Shown here: piece by piece, positions 43,813 to 53,162 of the stretch | How the letters are laid out: each line of letters opens with the position of its first letter | Position numbering within the stretch: the first letter of the stretch is position 1 | Origin: Leptolyngbya iicbica LK | Lineage (GTDB): Bacteria > Cyanobacteriota > Cyanobacteriia > Phormidesmidales > Phormidesmidaceae | DNA: 64,000 nucleotides | Reading direction: 5' to 3' | NCBI RefSeq assembly: GCF_004212215.1 | Contig: NZ_QVFV01000004.1 | Location: 248,001-312,000 of the forward strand | Notes under the pieces: generated by a model | Database searches by the model: none | What the model was told of the DNA's origin: nothing | The model's input: only the letters and a program-made list of their open reading frames with translations | Program-made: the position numbers and the translations under genes

Positions 43813-46281
43813 ATGTTTGAACGCTTCACAGAAAAAGCCATTAAAGTCATCATGCTTGCCCAGGAGGAGGCCCGCCGTCTGGGTCATAACTTCGTGGGTA
43901 CTGAGCAAATTCTCCTTGGCCTTATAGGAGAAGGTACAGGCGTCGCCGCCAAAGTGCTCAAATCGATGGGCGTCAATCTCAAAGATGCTCGAATCGAAGT
44001 TGAAAAAATCATTGGTCGCGGTTCTGGATTTGTCGCTGTTGAGATTCCCTTTACGCCCCGTGCCAAGCGGGTGCTAGAGCTCTCTCTAGAAGAGGCTCGC
44101 CAATTGGGACACAACTACATCGGCACAGAGCATTTGTTGTTAGGGCTGATTCGCGAAGGCGAAGGCGTCGCTGCCCGCGTCTTGGAAAACCTGGGCGTTG
44201 ACCTATCAAAAGTTCGGACTCAAGTCATTCGCATGTTGGGTGAAACCGCTGAGGTTTCCTCCGGCGGCAGTCAAGGTCGCACAAAAACCCCGACTCTGGA
44301 TGAGTTTGGCTCCAATCTGACCCAGATGGCCGGTGAGGGCAAGCTTGATCCCGTAGTGGGTCGTCAAAAAGAAATTGAGCGAGTCATTCAAATCTTGGGC
44401 CGTCGGACGAAAAATAATCCCGTCCTGATTGGTGAACCTGGAGTAGGTAAGACTGCGATCGCTGAGGGATTAGCTCAGCGCATTACCAATGGCGACATTC
44501 CCGACATTTTGGAAGAAAAGCGGGTCGTTACCCTGGACATTGGCTTACTAGTTGCTGGCACCAAGTATCGTGGTGAGTTTGAAGAACGGCTGAAAAAGAT
44601 CATGGACGAAATCCGCTCTGCCGGAAACGTCATCCTGGTCATTGACGAGGTTCACACCTTGATTGGTGCGGGTGCTGCAGAAGGCGCGATTGATGCTGCC
44701 AACATCCTCAAGCCAGCCCTGGCTCGGGGTGAGTTGCAGTGTATCGGTGCGACCACATTGGATGAGTATCGCAAGCACATCGAGCGCGATGCAGCTCTGG
44801 AACGGCGTTTCCAACCTGTGATGGTGGGTGAACCTACCATCGAGGAAACCATTGAAATTTTGCATGGGTTGCGCGATCGCTATGAGCAACACCACAAGTT
44901 GAAAATTACGGATGATGCCCTGGATGCGGCGGCGAAGCTGTCAGATCGGTACATCTCTGATCGCTATCTGCCGGATAAGGCCATCGACTTGATCGACGAA
45001 GCGGGTTCCCGCGTGCGCTTGATTAACTCTCAGTTGCCCCCAGCGGCTAAGGAACTGGATAAAGAGCTGCGCCAAGTGCTCAAAGATAAGGACAATGCGG
45101 TGCGTTCCCAGGACTTTGACACGGCCGGTGAGTTGCGCGATCGCGAAATGGAGATTAAAGCCGAGATTCGCAGCATCGCTCAGAACAAAAAAGCGGAAGA
45201 CGAAAACGGCGAAGACAATATGCCTTCTGTGGATGAGGAGGATATTGCACAAATCGTCGCTTCTTGGACGGGGGTTCCCGTTAGCAAACTGACCGAATCC
45301 GAGTCTGAGAAGCTGCTGCACATGGAGGATACGCTCCACCAGCGGTTGATCGGTCAGGACGAAGCGGTGAAAGCCATTTCTCGCGCGATTCGGCGTGCCC
45401 GCGTTGGCTTGAAAAACCCCAATCGTCCGATTGCTAGCTTTATCTTCTCTGGTCCCACCGGGGTGGGTAAAACCGAGTTGACCAAGGCATTGGCCGCTTA
45501 CTTCTTTGGTTCCGAAGAGGCGATGATTCGTCTCGACATGTCGGAATTCATGGAGCGTCATACCGTCTCCAAGCTGATTGGGTCTCCACCGGGATACGTC
45601 GGCTACAGCGAGGGCGGTCAGCTCACTGAAGCGGTGCGGCGGCGGCCTTATACGGTGGTGCTGTTTGACGAGATCGAAAAAGCTCACCCCGACGTTTTCA
45701 ATATGCTGCTGCAAATCTTGGAAGATGGTCGTTTGACCGATGCCAAGGGGCGCACGGTCGACTTCAAGAACACCCTGTTAATCATGACTTCCAATATTGG
45801 TTCTAAGGTCATTGAAAAAGGTGGTGGCGGTCTCGGCTTCGATTTCGAAGACGACCAAGCCGAATCTCAGTACAACCGAATTCGTTCGTTGGTGAACGAA
45901 GAGTTGAAGCAGTACTTCCGTCCTGAGTTCTTGAACCGTTTGGATGAGATTATTGTCTTCCGTCAGCTCACTAAGGATGAGGTCAAAGATATCGCCGATA
46001 TCTTGCTGAAAGAAGTCTTCAGCCGTTTGTTAGAGCAGGGCATTGAGCTCCAAGTGACCGAGCGCTTTAAGGACCGACTCGTGGAAGAGGGATACAATCC
46101 CAGCTACGGGGCGCGACCCTTACGGCGAGCCATCATGCGTTTGCTTGAAGACACTCTGGCAGAAGAAATTCTTTCGGGTCGCCTACAAGACGGCAATACG
46201 GCCTCTGTCGATGTGGATGACAGCGGCAAGGTGGTCATTCAGCCGGGTGAAAGACGGGAACTTTTGTCAGCCGCTGACTAG
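43813..46281 (+). CDS. clpC: ATP-dependent Clp protease regulatory subunit ClpC
   Basis: About 822 residues. Order of parts: two N-terminal Clp repeats ([21 protein letters not shown] and [18 protein letters not shown]), first AAA domain with GEPGVGKT and [15 protein letters not shown], a UVR-type middle region ([16 protein letters not shown]), second AAA domain with [10 protein letters not shown] and [16 protein letters not shown], and a C-terminal [14 protein letters not shown]. ClpC unfolds proteins for ClpP and, in plants and cyanobacteria, also serves import and photosystem upkeep. ATG 43813 gives the family N-terminus, though the ribosome site is weak; the frame is open from 43732. Confidence 0.97.
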   Translation: MFERFTEKAIKVIMLAQEEARRLGHNFVGTEQILLGLIGEGTGVAAKVLKSMGVNLKDARIEVEKIIGRGSGFVAVEIPFTPRAKRVLELSLEEARQLGHNYIGTEHLLLGLIREGEGVAARVLENLGVDLSKVRTQVIRMLGETAEVSSGGSQGRTKTPTLDEFGSNLTQMAGEGKLDPVVGRQKEIERVIQILGRRTKNNPVLIGEPGVGKTAIAEGLAQRITNGDIPDILEEKRVVTLDIGLLVAGTKYRGEFEERLKKIMDEIRSAGNVILVIDEVHTLIGAGAAEGAIDAANILKPALARGELQCIGATTLDEYRKHIERDAALERRFQPVMVGEPTIEETIEILHGLRDRYEQHHKLKITDDALDAAAKLSDRYISDRYLPDKAIDLIDEAGSRVRLINSQLPPAAKELDKELRQVLKDKDNAVRSQDFDTAGELRDREMEIKAEIRSIAQNKKAEDENGEDNMPSVDEEDIAQIVASWTGVPVSKLTESESEKLLHMEDTLHQRLIGQDEAVKAISRAIRRARVGLKNPNRPIASFIFSGPTGVGKTELTKALAAYFFGSEEAMIRLDMSEFMERHTVSKLIGSPPGYVGYSEGGQLTEAVRRRPYTVVLFDEIEKAHPDVFNMLLQILEDGRLTDAKGRTVDFKNTLLIMTSNIGSKVIEKGGGGLGFDFEDDQAESQYNRIRSLVNEELKQYFRPEFLNRLDEIIVFRQLTKDEVKDIADILLKEVFSRLLEQGIELQVTERFKDRLVEEGYNPSYGARPLRRAIMRLLEDTLAEEILSGRLQDGNTASVDVDDSGKVVIQPGERRELLSAAD

Positions 46282-46310
46282 TTAGTCGCCGCGATTTCAT
46301 CAGGAACCTT

Positions 46311-46348
46311 ACAAAAAGCGATCGCTTCGAAAAGCGATCGCTTTTTGT
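46311..46348 (+). terminator. clpC terminator built on HIP1 palindromes
   Basis: A perfect 17-bp stem, ACAAAAAGCGATCGCTT and its complement, closes on a CGAA loop, and the right arm ends in TTTTT. Each arm contains one GCGATCGC. The left A run means it can also work on the minus strand. Confidence 0.9.
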
Positions 46349-46555
46349 GTAAACATTCCTTAATCAACTTCTTAGATATCTTGTCGAGACTAGGCCCCTA
46401 CCTTAATAATGATTGACAACAGTTAACGGTCATTTATTGCAGGGATTGCTGAGATTGGGACTCGCGGAGTCATTTGTTTGTCGTCTCACTCACTGCATCA
46501 CGATGATGATCGTCAGGTAAGGAATTTTGCCATATAGGCAGTTGGGAGTATTGAC

Positions 46556-47005
46556 ATGGGTCTGATCAAGAAAATCTTTGGGGGCATTTTTAGCCTCATC
46601 GGTGGCATCTTTGGCAGCATTGCCAAGATTTTTGGCGTGGGCAAGCAGGGCGAGTTCTACATGGAACTGGACGAAGCTGCGCAGCCCGTTGCTGATATTG
46701 CGAATACGGTCACGGCTAACGAGCCTGCTACTACTGATGCGGCTGCACCTGTGGCGGTGGCTCCTCCTGAGTCTGCTGCCTCCCCAGAAAAAGCCTCCTT
46801 TAAAGAGCAGATTCCGGCGACGCCCAAAGCCGCAACTCAGTCAACGCCAGCTCAGCAAGTCGCCACTGTTGAGACTGAAATGCCGCAGGTTCCTAACTTT
46901 GCGACTGACTACCTCGTGAACCCCAAAACCAATTTCTCTCCCCGCCGTCGTCCCGGCCCCAGTTTGTCTTCCTTTAAAGACATGGCCAAGTCGATGGGGC
47001 GCTGA
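46556..47005 (+). CDS. Hypothetical protein with amphipathic glycine/phenylalanine N-terminus
   Basis: 149 residues. The first 30 (GLIKKIFGGIFSLIGGIFG then SIAKIFG) repeat an IFGGIFSLIG-like unit with Lys on one face: a likely membrane-surface helix rather than a spanning one. A short FYMELDE segment follows, then about 70 residues rich in Ala, Pro, Thr and Glu that look disordered. The C-terminus is basic (NFSPRRRPGPSLSSFKDMAKSMGR) and may be a binding motif. TTGGGAG lies upstream of the ATG. I do not recognise a family. Confidence 0.75.
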   Translation: MGLIKKIFGGIFSLIGGIFGSIAKIFGVGKQGEFYMELDEAAQPVADIANTVTANEPATTDAAAPVAVAPPESAASPEKASFKEQIPATPKAATQSTPAQQVATVETEMPQVPNFATDYLVNPKTNFSPRRRPGPSLSSFKDMAKSMGR

Positions 47006-47227
47006 GGGGCTGTAATTGCGTAGGCTAAGCGGGATCAAACTTAAATTGAAAGTTTGCCATGGTTGCTGGTGGGTTCATGTTAGTCAATGAGCCCACCAAT
47101 TTTTTGTCTGCAGTATGCCTGAATGACTTTTTTGGGAAGCGGCGTTGTCTTCATAAGCGAAAACGCTATCCTAAGGAATGCAGATGATGGTCGGTGTCGG
47201 CCGCAGTATATTGTATTGGGTTGCGCT

Positions 47228-47800
47228 ATGGGGAGGCGATCGCGGTTCAATAGGGGCTGGCGTCCTTGGGTATTGCTGCCGGTATTGCCGATGGTTTTGC
47301 TGGGCCAAAGCCACATCAAGGCCAACCTGAGAGAACCGGAAGCGATTCTAGTGCTCGGCGGCGCCGCCGAAAGAGAACATTTTGCCGCTGAGTTGGCGAT
47401 GCAACATCCTGATCTGGAGGTCTGGGTGTCATCAGGAACGAATCCCGAGTATGCCCAGTGGCTGTTTCAAGAAGCGAATATCCCGCCCGATCGCGTCCAC
47501 TTAGACTATCGGGCGGTCGATACCGTGACGAATTTCACCACGTTGGTGACTGACTTAAAAGCCGAAGGGGTTGAGAGCGTTTACCTAGTGACCTCTGACT
47601 ATCACATGCGTCGCGCTAGCATCATTGCCCAAGTTGTGTTGGGACGTTATGACATTACCTTTAAACCCGTACCTGTTCCGTCTGACCACGGTTCGGCTGA
47701 GCCGTTGCTGCGGGGGCTACGCGATGGTGCGCGGGCGGTTTTGTGGGTGTTCACTGGGCAAACCGGATCGTCGCTCGGGCAACGATTAAGTAAGTCTTAG
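47228..47800 (+). CDS. YdcF/ElyC (DUF218)-like membrane-anchored protein
   Basis: About 190 residues. One N-terminal membrane helix (about 12-28) precedes a DUF218 fold: EAILVLGGAAEREHFAAELA, EVWVSSGTNPEYAQ, AVDTVTNFTTLV and VYLVTSDYHMRRA. DUF218 proteins are linked to envelope polysaccharide and lipid-carrier metabolism, but the reaction is unknown. ATG 47228 is chosen; the frame is open upstream to 47123 without domain-like sequence. No ribosome site is strong. Confidence 0.82.
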   Translation: MGRRSRFNRGWRPWVLLPVLPMVLLGQSHIKANLREPEAILVLGGAAEREHFAAELAMQHPDLEVWVSSGTNPEYAQWLFQEANIPPDRVHLDYRAVDTVTNFTTLVTDLKAEGVESVYLVTSDYHMRRASIIAQVVLGRYDITFKPVPVPSDHGSAEPLLRGLRDGARAVLWVFTGQTGSSLGQRLSKS

Positions 47801-47922
47801 CGCGATCGCCCATCCCTGAGAATTGTGAACCGATCGCGGGAATGCTTACGCTCAAGAGTGCAGAAAGCTACAATTAAGTCGCATTTCAGCATTATTGTTG
47901 CGCTATCGCCTGAAATTGTCTT

Positions 47923-48597
47923 ATGCCTTCCACCATTGAATCTCCTTACACGCCGGAGCAAATCAAGGTCTGGTTTCGCGGTCTACTCACGATTGCTTGG
48001 GCTGACGGCCACTTTGATGAAGAAGAAAAAAGCCTAATCACCTCCATGACTCAGGAGGAGTTTGCTCCTAATATCGATTTTTTTGATGCGCTTGAACCCA
48101 TTGCCGCCGAAGATTTGGCGAACGTCCTGGGTAAACAAACGGAAGCTGCCGAAGATTTCTTGCGTACGGCGGTGATGGTGGCTCTGGCCGATGGTGTCTA
48201 TTCCACCGAAGAAGACCAAAAACTGCACAGTTTTTGCACTGCGTTAGGGCTGGAAAATCAGGTGCTCGATTCGGTGCGGGCCACCCTCTACGATTTGAAA
48301 GAGACGGCTCCCGTTCAGCCTACGGATGATGAACATGGTCTCGAACCGCTCAAACCGGCTCGCGAATGGCTGGACCAACTGGAGGTCAAGGATCCGCGAT
48401 TGGCCCGTTTTATCTGTAAGATGGTGCCTTCGCAATGTCCGTTTGAGCGGGATGTGACGTTGTTTAAGAAAAAGATTGTCCATATTCCCGCGATGTGTAA
48501 GCTTAATCCGCTGTACGACCAGTTGGTCGGGTTGCGCTTTCGCGCGTTGTCTTACCTGGCCGACGACTGTGGTGAAGATGTGACGCCTTACCTGTAA
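47923..48597 (+). CDS. TerB-like domain fused to Mo-dependent nitrogenase C-terminal domain
   Basis: 224 residues in two parts. Residues 10-130 are helical with acidic repeats IAWADGHFDEEEKSLI and VALADGVYSTEEDQKL, the metal-binding-like pattern of TerB/TerB-like tellurite-resistance domains. Residues 145-224 (RLARFICKMVPSQCPFERD, IPAMCKLNPLYDQLVGLRFRALSYLADDCGEDV) match the cyanobacterial 'Mo-dependent nitrogenase C-terminal' domain, named from neighbourhood and with no proven nitrogenase role. Cysteines C-x5-C and later MCKLNP are conserved with the stand-alone copy at 55041-55364. No nif genes are in the window. Confidence 0.85.
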   Translation: MPSTIESPYTPEQIKVWFRGLLTIAWADGHFDEEEKSLITSMTQEEFAPNIDFFDALEPIAAEDLANVLGKQTEAAEDFLRTAVMVALADGVYSTEEDQKLHSFCTALGLENQVLDSVRATLYDLKETAPVQPTDDEHGLEPLKPAREWLDQLEVKDPRLARFICKMVPSQCPFERDVTLFKKKIVHIPAMCKLNPLYDQLVGLRFRALSYLADDCGEDVTPYL

Positions 48598-48725
48598 TTT
48601 GACCACGTTTCAGTGGTTTCACGAGAGTGCTCAGCCATCGGTTCTGGGTGAGTAGCAACGTGCTGACGAAATCAGCGCCATGCGAATAGTGGACACCCCA
48701 TGGCCGACAGCCGAGCAACGGCGCA

Positions 48726-50480
48726 TTAGTATTGGCTGCCTGAAGTGCGTTGTTGCACGGCCGTGACGCCATCGTCAACTAACACGTCGCCCGCCTGCAC
48801 GATCGCATATACCAACCAGTGGTCGCCACATTGCATCCAACGCTGAACTCGGCATTCGAGGTAGGCCAGGGCCTCTTCTAAAATCAAGCAGCCATTGGAC
48901 CCGGCATAATGCGCGATCGCTTGAAACGGATTTTCGCCCGGTTGGGGCTGATGGGCAAAGTGACGCCGAATCGTGCGCCCCTCAGTTAAAACATTGAGGA
49001 TAAATTTGGCGTCAGGCTGTAGAAAGCGCTGGGCATAGGGGGTGGCCGGAATCGCCATCATAATGCCAGGAGGTGTAAAGCTGGATTGGGTGACCCAAGA
49101 CGTGAGGGCGCCGCTGTGGGTATCGCCCTGGCAGGTCGTGGCAACACACAGGGAACCAATCACCCGACCCACCGCCTGTTCGGTGCGATCAGCCTGAGTT
49201 TCGGTAATCGACTGACGAGGCGATTGGCGTTTTTTTTGCTTCCGTAGTTGTTGTGCGAACTGTATGCCCGCATCTCGGCACGTTTGTAGGACGCTAGCGG
49301 TCGGACTGAAGCGGACACGAATGGTCTCAAAGCCAAAGCGATAGTTATTGTCGCGCAACTTTTCTTCAATCAGATCGATCGCTTCACCGCTCCATCCGTA
49401 GGAACCAAAAACGCCTGCTAGCTTGGTTTTGGCGGCAGATGAGAGGACGGTGCCCAGCGCCGTTTGGATTTGGACAGGGGCGTGGCCGCCCAACGTTGGT
49501 GACCCCATGATGAAGCCATCGCTGGTTTCGATCGCTTTTGCCAGTGCGACCGGATCGGCCTGCTCACAATTGATGGATTCAACGGCGAGGCCGGCTTCGA
49601 TCAATCCTTGGGCGATCGCATCCGCCAAAATGGCGGTGTTGCCGTAGGCTGAGGCATATAGCAGCGCCACCCGCATAGTTTGGTGGGTCTGGTGCTGGCA
49701 CCACTGACGATAGTCATTTTGCAAGCGGCTGAGACTATAGCGCACGATGGGACCATGGCCCGGCGCAATATATTTCAACGGCAGGGGCGCAAGCTGCGCT
49801 AGGGCGGTCTGCACCTGCTTAGATTGAGAGGCATGGAGACAGTCGAAATAGTAGCGGCGATCGACTTCTAACTTGCGCCAGTCTTCGTCAAAGAGAGCAT
49901 CTTGGCAAATGTGCGCGCCAAAGAGCTTGTCGCTAAAGAGAATCTGGGTCTTGAGGTCGTAGGTGCACAGGCCATCGGGCCAGCGCGGGGTCGGTACTGG
50001 CAGCAACTGCAACACATGTCCCTGGCCCAGGTCGAGCAATCCTTCCGGAGGACAAATGGTGTGGAGGCGATCGCCCCACTCAGGAAAGGTGGCTCGTAGC
50101 GCTTGAGCCGCCGGGCGCGAGCAGACGAGCGTCACCTGGGGATGGTGTTTCACCAGGGCCGCTAGCGTGGCCATCCGGTTGGGATTCACATGGCCCATGA
50201 TGATGTAATCCAACGGTGTTCCCGTGAGGAACTGTTGTAACTCTTGCAAGTAGAGGTGAGTAAACGACTCACCAGGGGGATCGATCAAGGCCGTGCGATC
50301 GCCCCGAATGACATAAGAATTGGCCGTAGTGCCCTGGCAGAGATTGTACTCGACTTCAAATTTGAGCCGTTCCCAGGTGCGCGATCGCAATACCGTCGTC
50401 TGGTTGCCTAAGGGGGCAATTTGTACGTCGCGTGGGCGAGTGGTGGTGAGGGGAGTCGGGTTGAGAGCGGATGGCTGCAT
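48726..50480 (-). CDS. flv1: Flavodiiron protein, Flv1-like (non-canonical diiron site)
   Basis: 584 residues in the cyanobacterial layout: beta-lactamase-like diiron domain (about 40-270), flavodoxin domain (about 280-420, ASAYGNTAILADAI) and C-terminal flavin-reductase domain (about 440-584). The usual ligand string HxExDH is replaced by HVNPNR (H97, N99, N101, R102), as in Flv1/Flv2-type proteins. Such chains pair with a canonical partner, here the flv3 gene directly upstream. The pair reduces O2 to water with electrons from photosystem I, protecting it in fluctuating light. A 132-bp MITE-like element lies between the two genes. Confidence 0.9.
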   Translation of the reverse strand: MQPSALNPTPLTTTRPRDVQIAPLGNQTTVLRSRTWERLKFEVEYNLCQGTTANSYVIRGDRTALIDPPGESFTHLYLQELQQFLTGTPLDYIIMGHVNPNRMATLAALVKHHPQVTLVCSRPAAQALRATFPEWGDRLHTICPPEGLLDLGQGHVLQLLPVPTPRWPDGLCTYDLKTQILFSDKLFGAHICQDALFDEDWRKLEVDRRYYFDCLHASQSKQVQTALAQLAPLPLKYIAPGHGPIVRYSLSRLQNDYRQWCQHQTHQTMRVALLYASAYGNTAILADAIAQGLIEAGLAVESINCEQADPVALAKAIETSDGFIMGSPTLGGHAPVQIQTALGTVLSSAAKTKLAGVFGSYGWSGEAIDLIEEKLRDNNYRFGFETIRVRFSPTASVLQTCRDAGIQFAQQLRKQKKRQSPRQSITETQADRTEQAVGRVIGSLCVATTCQGDTHSGALTSWVTQSSFTPPGIMMAIPATPYAQRFLQPDAKFILNVLTEGRTIRRHFAHQPQPGENPFQAIAHYAGSNGCLILEEALAYLECRVQRWMQCGDHWLVYAIVQAGDVLVDDGVTAVQQRTSGSQY

Positions 50481-50483
50481 GGT

Positions 50484-50530
50484 GGATGGGTGGGTGTGAG
50501 GGTGGATGAGTGGGTAAGGGAGTGAGGGAG
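50484..50530 (+). repeat. TGGG/TGAGGG simple repeat upstream of flv1
   Basis: Six GGG runs in under 50 bases directly before the flv1 start (C-rich in the transcript). It shares GATGAGTGGGT with the repeat at 29443-29473. It could affect flv1 leader structure. Confidence 0.65.
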
Positions 50531-50550
50531 TTTAGAATGTTGAACTTTGG

Positions 50551-50682
50551 GCGTTGCTGATTTTGGGGATGAATTGAATCGCGGACAGAAAGAACGACAC
50601 GAATTGATCACCATCGATCGTGGAGAGCGGGCATCTTGCCCGCGGTTTAAAGGACCGAATTCATCCTGCGATTCAGCAACGC
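50551..50682. mobile_element. MITE-like element between flv3 and flv1, 132 bp
   Basis: The ends are inverted repeats: GCGTTGCTGA at 50551-50560 and its exact complement at 50673-50682, with GGATGAATT also matched further in, giving about 25-bp imperfect ends. The inside has a hairpin AGCGGGC-ATCTT-GCCCGC typical of cyanobacterial interspersed repeats. It has no coding capacity. It sits ten bases after the flv3 stop. Confidence 0.6.
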
Positions 50683-50691
50683 TGAATTTTG

Positions 50692-52425
50692 CTAGTAATG
50701 GTTGCCGACTTTGCGATGGTGAACGGCAGTCAGGCCATCGCGTTTGGCGACGCGGCCGGTATGCACGGTAGCGGATACGAGCCAGTGATCGTTGCCATCC
50801 AGGCGGCCAGTGACTTCGCATTCCAGATAGGCCAGCGAGCGCGCCAGGATCGGGGAACCGTTTTGGGCTGGGTAGGTGTCAATGCCCGTAAAGCGATCGG
50901 CGCCGGGGGGAAACCTTTTGAGAAAATGCTTGATCAGCGGTTGACAGCGGCCCTCTTCCAACACGTTGAGCACGAAGGTATCGCCCACGTGGAGCAGTGA
51001 CTCAATGGCCCGATCTTTAGAAACCGCGATCGCGACGCCGAGGGGCTCAAAGCTAGCTTGAATGACCCAGGAGGCTAACATGGCGCTGGCGACCTCGCCC
51101 TTGCGAGCGGTAATGATGTAAAGTCCACTGCTCAACCGACCAAGGGCGCGATCAAGACTGGAATCGAGGGTGTGACCTGGCTTGACCCGTTGCTTTTCGA
51201 GGAGTTGTTGACCTAAGTCGGTACCCGCCTCGTCACAGAGTTGATCAATCACCTCGGTCGGGGCGGTCTTGAGCACAATGGGGAGAAACGCCTCTGGCAG
51301 TCCGAGTTCTTGCAGTTGGGCGCGGAGCGGATAGATGGGCTCGTCTTGACCGCTGCCCGTTTCAAATAGGCCCATCAATTGGTGGCTAGAGGCCGTCGCT
51401 AAGATTGTGCTCAGGCCAGGATGGGTACCGCTATCGGCCTGTTGGGGGGGCATGCCGATGATGATGCCAGCAGCGCAGTTCACCATCTCTCGGATTTCGT
51501 GGGCATCGGCGACGGCTAAGTCGACGAGCTCAACGGTGACGCCAGTTTTGGCGATGCCGGTAGCAAGGGCGCGGGCGAGGCGATCGCTATGGCCGTGTTC
51601 ATCGACATAAAACAGTGACACCAGCGTGTCAGTTTGGGCTTGGTTTTCGCTCCAGGTCCGATATTTTTCGACCCACTCGCAACGGTGATGCCATAACAGG
51701 GGGCCATGGCCGGTGGCGATTAGGTTTACCTCTAAGGTGGCAATGCGCTTGAGCGCCATGAGGACGGAGCGGGCATTTGGCCCCATCAAACAGTCGTAGT
51801 AAGTTTGAAAATCGGGCTCTAGTAGATGAGGCGTTTCATCCAGCAGGCAATCGTCGCAGTAGTGCATGCCAAACACATCGCAGGTGAAGAGAATGCGGGT
51901 ACCCGCGTCGTAGGTGAAAATCGTGTCGGGCCAGTGCAGATTGGGGGCTGATACAAAGGACAATTCGTGACCTTTGCCCAAATCGAGTGTGTGCCCACTT
52001 TTGACCACCATCGACTCGAAGGGCTGGTGCACCATATTTTCTAAAAACTGAATCGCCACCTTAGAACCGACAACAATGACATGGGGGGCGCGATCGAGCA
52101 CTTGCTGTACGAGGCCACTGTGGTCGGGCTCGGTGTGGTTGACGATCAGGTAATCCAACTCCGCCAGATTAACTTGTTGCTCCAGAGCGTCGAGGTAGAG
52201 GTCGCGAAATTTACGATGCGAAGTGTCGATCAGGGCAGTTTTGTCGCCGCGAATGACAAAGGAGTTATAGGTCGTCCCGTTTTGGAGCTCAAACTCGATG
52301 TCGAAGCGATCGCGATCCCAATCTAAACAGCGAATCGTCGTGGTATCTGGCGCAATGTTTTCGACCTGCAAAGTCAAACGTCCAGCCGGACTTAAGGTGG
52401 GAGAAGAATGAACTAGTGCAACCAT
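50692..52425 (-). CDS. flv3: Flavodiiron protein, Flv3-like (canonical diiron site)
   Basis: 577 residues with the same three domains as flv1. The diiron ligands are canonical: NHTEPDHSG gives H97, E99, D101 and H102, at exactly the positions of the altered residues in the neighbour. The flavodoxin part (YVDEHGHSDRLARALATG) and flavin-reductase part (MLASWVIQASFEPLGVAIAVSK) are complete. ATG 52425 follows GAGGG and gives the usual N-terminus; the frame is open to 52545 but that part encodes unlikely Cys/His-rich sequence. Neither a sll0218-like gene nor a second canonical Flv gene is present, which argues for Flv1/Flv3 rather than Flv2/Flv4. Confidence 0.92.
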   Translation of the reverse strand: MVALVHSSPTLSPAGRLTLQVENIAPDTTTIRCLDWDRDRFDIEFELQNGTTYNSFVIRGDKTALIDTSHRKFRDLYLDALEQQVNLAELDYLIVNHTEPDHSGLVQQVLDRAPHVIVVGSKVAIQFLENMVHQPFESMVVKSGHTLDLGKGHELSFVSAPNLHWPDTIFTYDAGTRILFTCDVFGMHYCDDCLLDETPHLLEPDFQTYYDCLMGPNARSVLMALKRIATLEVNLIATGHGPLLWHHRCEWVEKYRTWSENQAQTDTLVSLFYVDEHGHSDRLARALATGIAKTGVTVELVDLAVADAHEIREMVNCAAGIIIGMPPQQADSGTHPGLSTILATASSHQLMGLFETGSGQDEPIYPLRAQLQELGLPEAFLPIVLKTAPTEVIDQLCDEAGTDLGQQLLEKQRVKPGHTLDSSLDRALGRLSSGLYIITARKGEVASAMLASWVIQASFEPLGVAIAVSKDRAIESLLHVGDTFVLNVLEEGRCQPLIKHFLKRFPPGADRFTGIDTYPAQNGSPILARSLAYLECEVTGRLDGNDHWLVSATVHTGRVAKRDGLTAVHHRKVGNHY

Positions 52426-52782
52426 GAGATTGCCCTCAATTAAATGACATTTTTTCTTACGAAACTTAAATAAATAGTGGCAGCAGCACGAAGGAATGTA
52501 AAATGTCAATTCCAAAACCAAAACATAATTTATTTGTATAATCAAAGAAAAATAGTTAAGCCACGCATATATTCTTGCCTGAGCCCTTCGATGGTGTCTC
52601 GGGTTCCATAATGTTGTCCTCTAGGCGGGTGGGATTCATTTTGCTGATACCTGCTGTTTATCCAAGAGCCAGTAGCGGTTACGGCGATCAAGGTTGACGT
52701 TGTGGCTCAATCCAAGTCAAAGGATGGATGAAATGCCCGTCTGGGCGCGTTAGTTTGGGGTCTGAAGATCGCTCGACAAACC
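52426..52782. other. Intergenic region upstream of flv3, 357 bp
   Basis: The first 130 bp are AT-rich and should contain the flv3 promoter on the minus strand; a TATACA (minus strand, 52540-52535) is a candidate -10. The rest shows no gene or repeat. Confidence 0.5.
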
Positions 52783-53049
52783 GTGGATTTTGAACAAGCC
52801 AAGCTCAACCCCAGCAGCGTATTTGACTCACCCGCTGCAGTGGCAACGACTCAAACGTTGACAACCGCTGAGAAAATCGAAGTCTTGCGGCAGTGGGAAT
52901 ACGATGCGAGAGAGTTGCAGGTTGCTGCCGAAGAGAATATGGGTGAAGGCCCCGGTGAGTTATTGGATGAGGTGTTAGCCGCGTTAAATCGGCTCGGAGC
53001 TGGGGTGAGTACGGACCAAGCAGCGCCAACCAAGCAAGGTGGTGTTTGA
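52783..53049 (+). CDS. Conserved small acidic protein, 88 aa
   Basis: The core reads VFDSPAAVATTQTLTTAEK then IEVLRQWEYDARELQVAAEENM, a motif (EKIEILRRWEYDAxELxVA) I recognise from many small uncharacterised bacterial proteins, often stress-associated. The protein is helical and soluble. The start is GTG; an internal ATG is not available before the motif. It stands alone, divergent from flv3. Confidence 0.75.
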   Translation: MDFEQAKLNPSSVFDSPAAVATTQTLTTAEKIEVLRQWEYDARELQVAAEENMGEGPGELLDEVLAALNRLGAGVSTDQAAPTKQGGV

Positions 53050-53162
53050 GACGTGACTGAGCGATCGCATCTCCAGTCTTCGAGTCTCGGCGCGATCTAA
53101 CCCGTCACAGTTCGGAAAGATTTCTCTGTTACTCCCGCTGTGCCGTAAGGCGATGAATCAAA

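Noticed and set aside
44941-45714. 257-codon open frame opposite clpC
   Set aside because: Antisense to a highly conserved gene; no independent support.
47923-48597. Nitrogenase component
   Set aside because: The domain name reflects annotation history; no nif genes are present.
48726-52425. Assignment as Flv2/Flv4
   Set aside because: No sll0218-like gene lies between or beside them and one canonical plus one altered chain adjacent fits Flv3/Flv1; the altered string HVNPNR is what I expect of Flv1.
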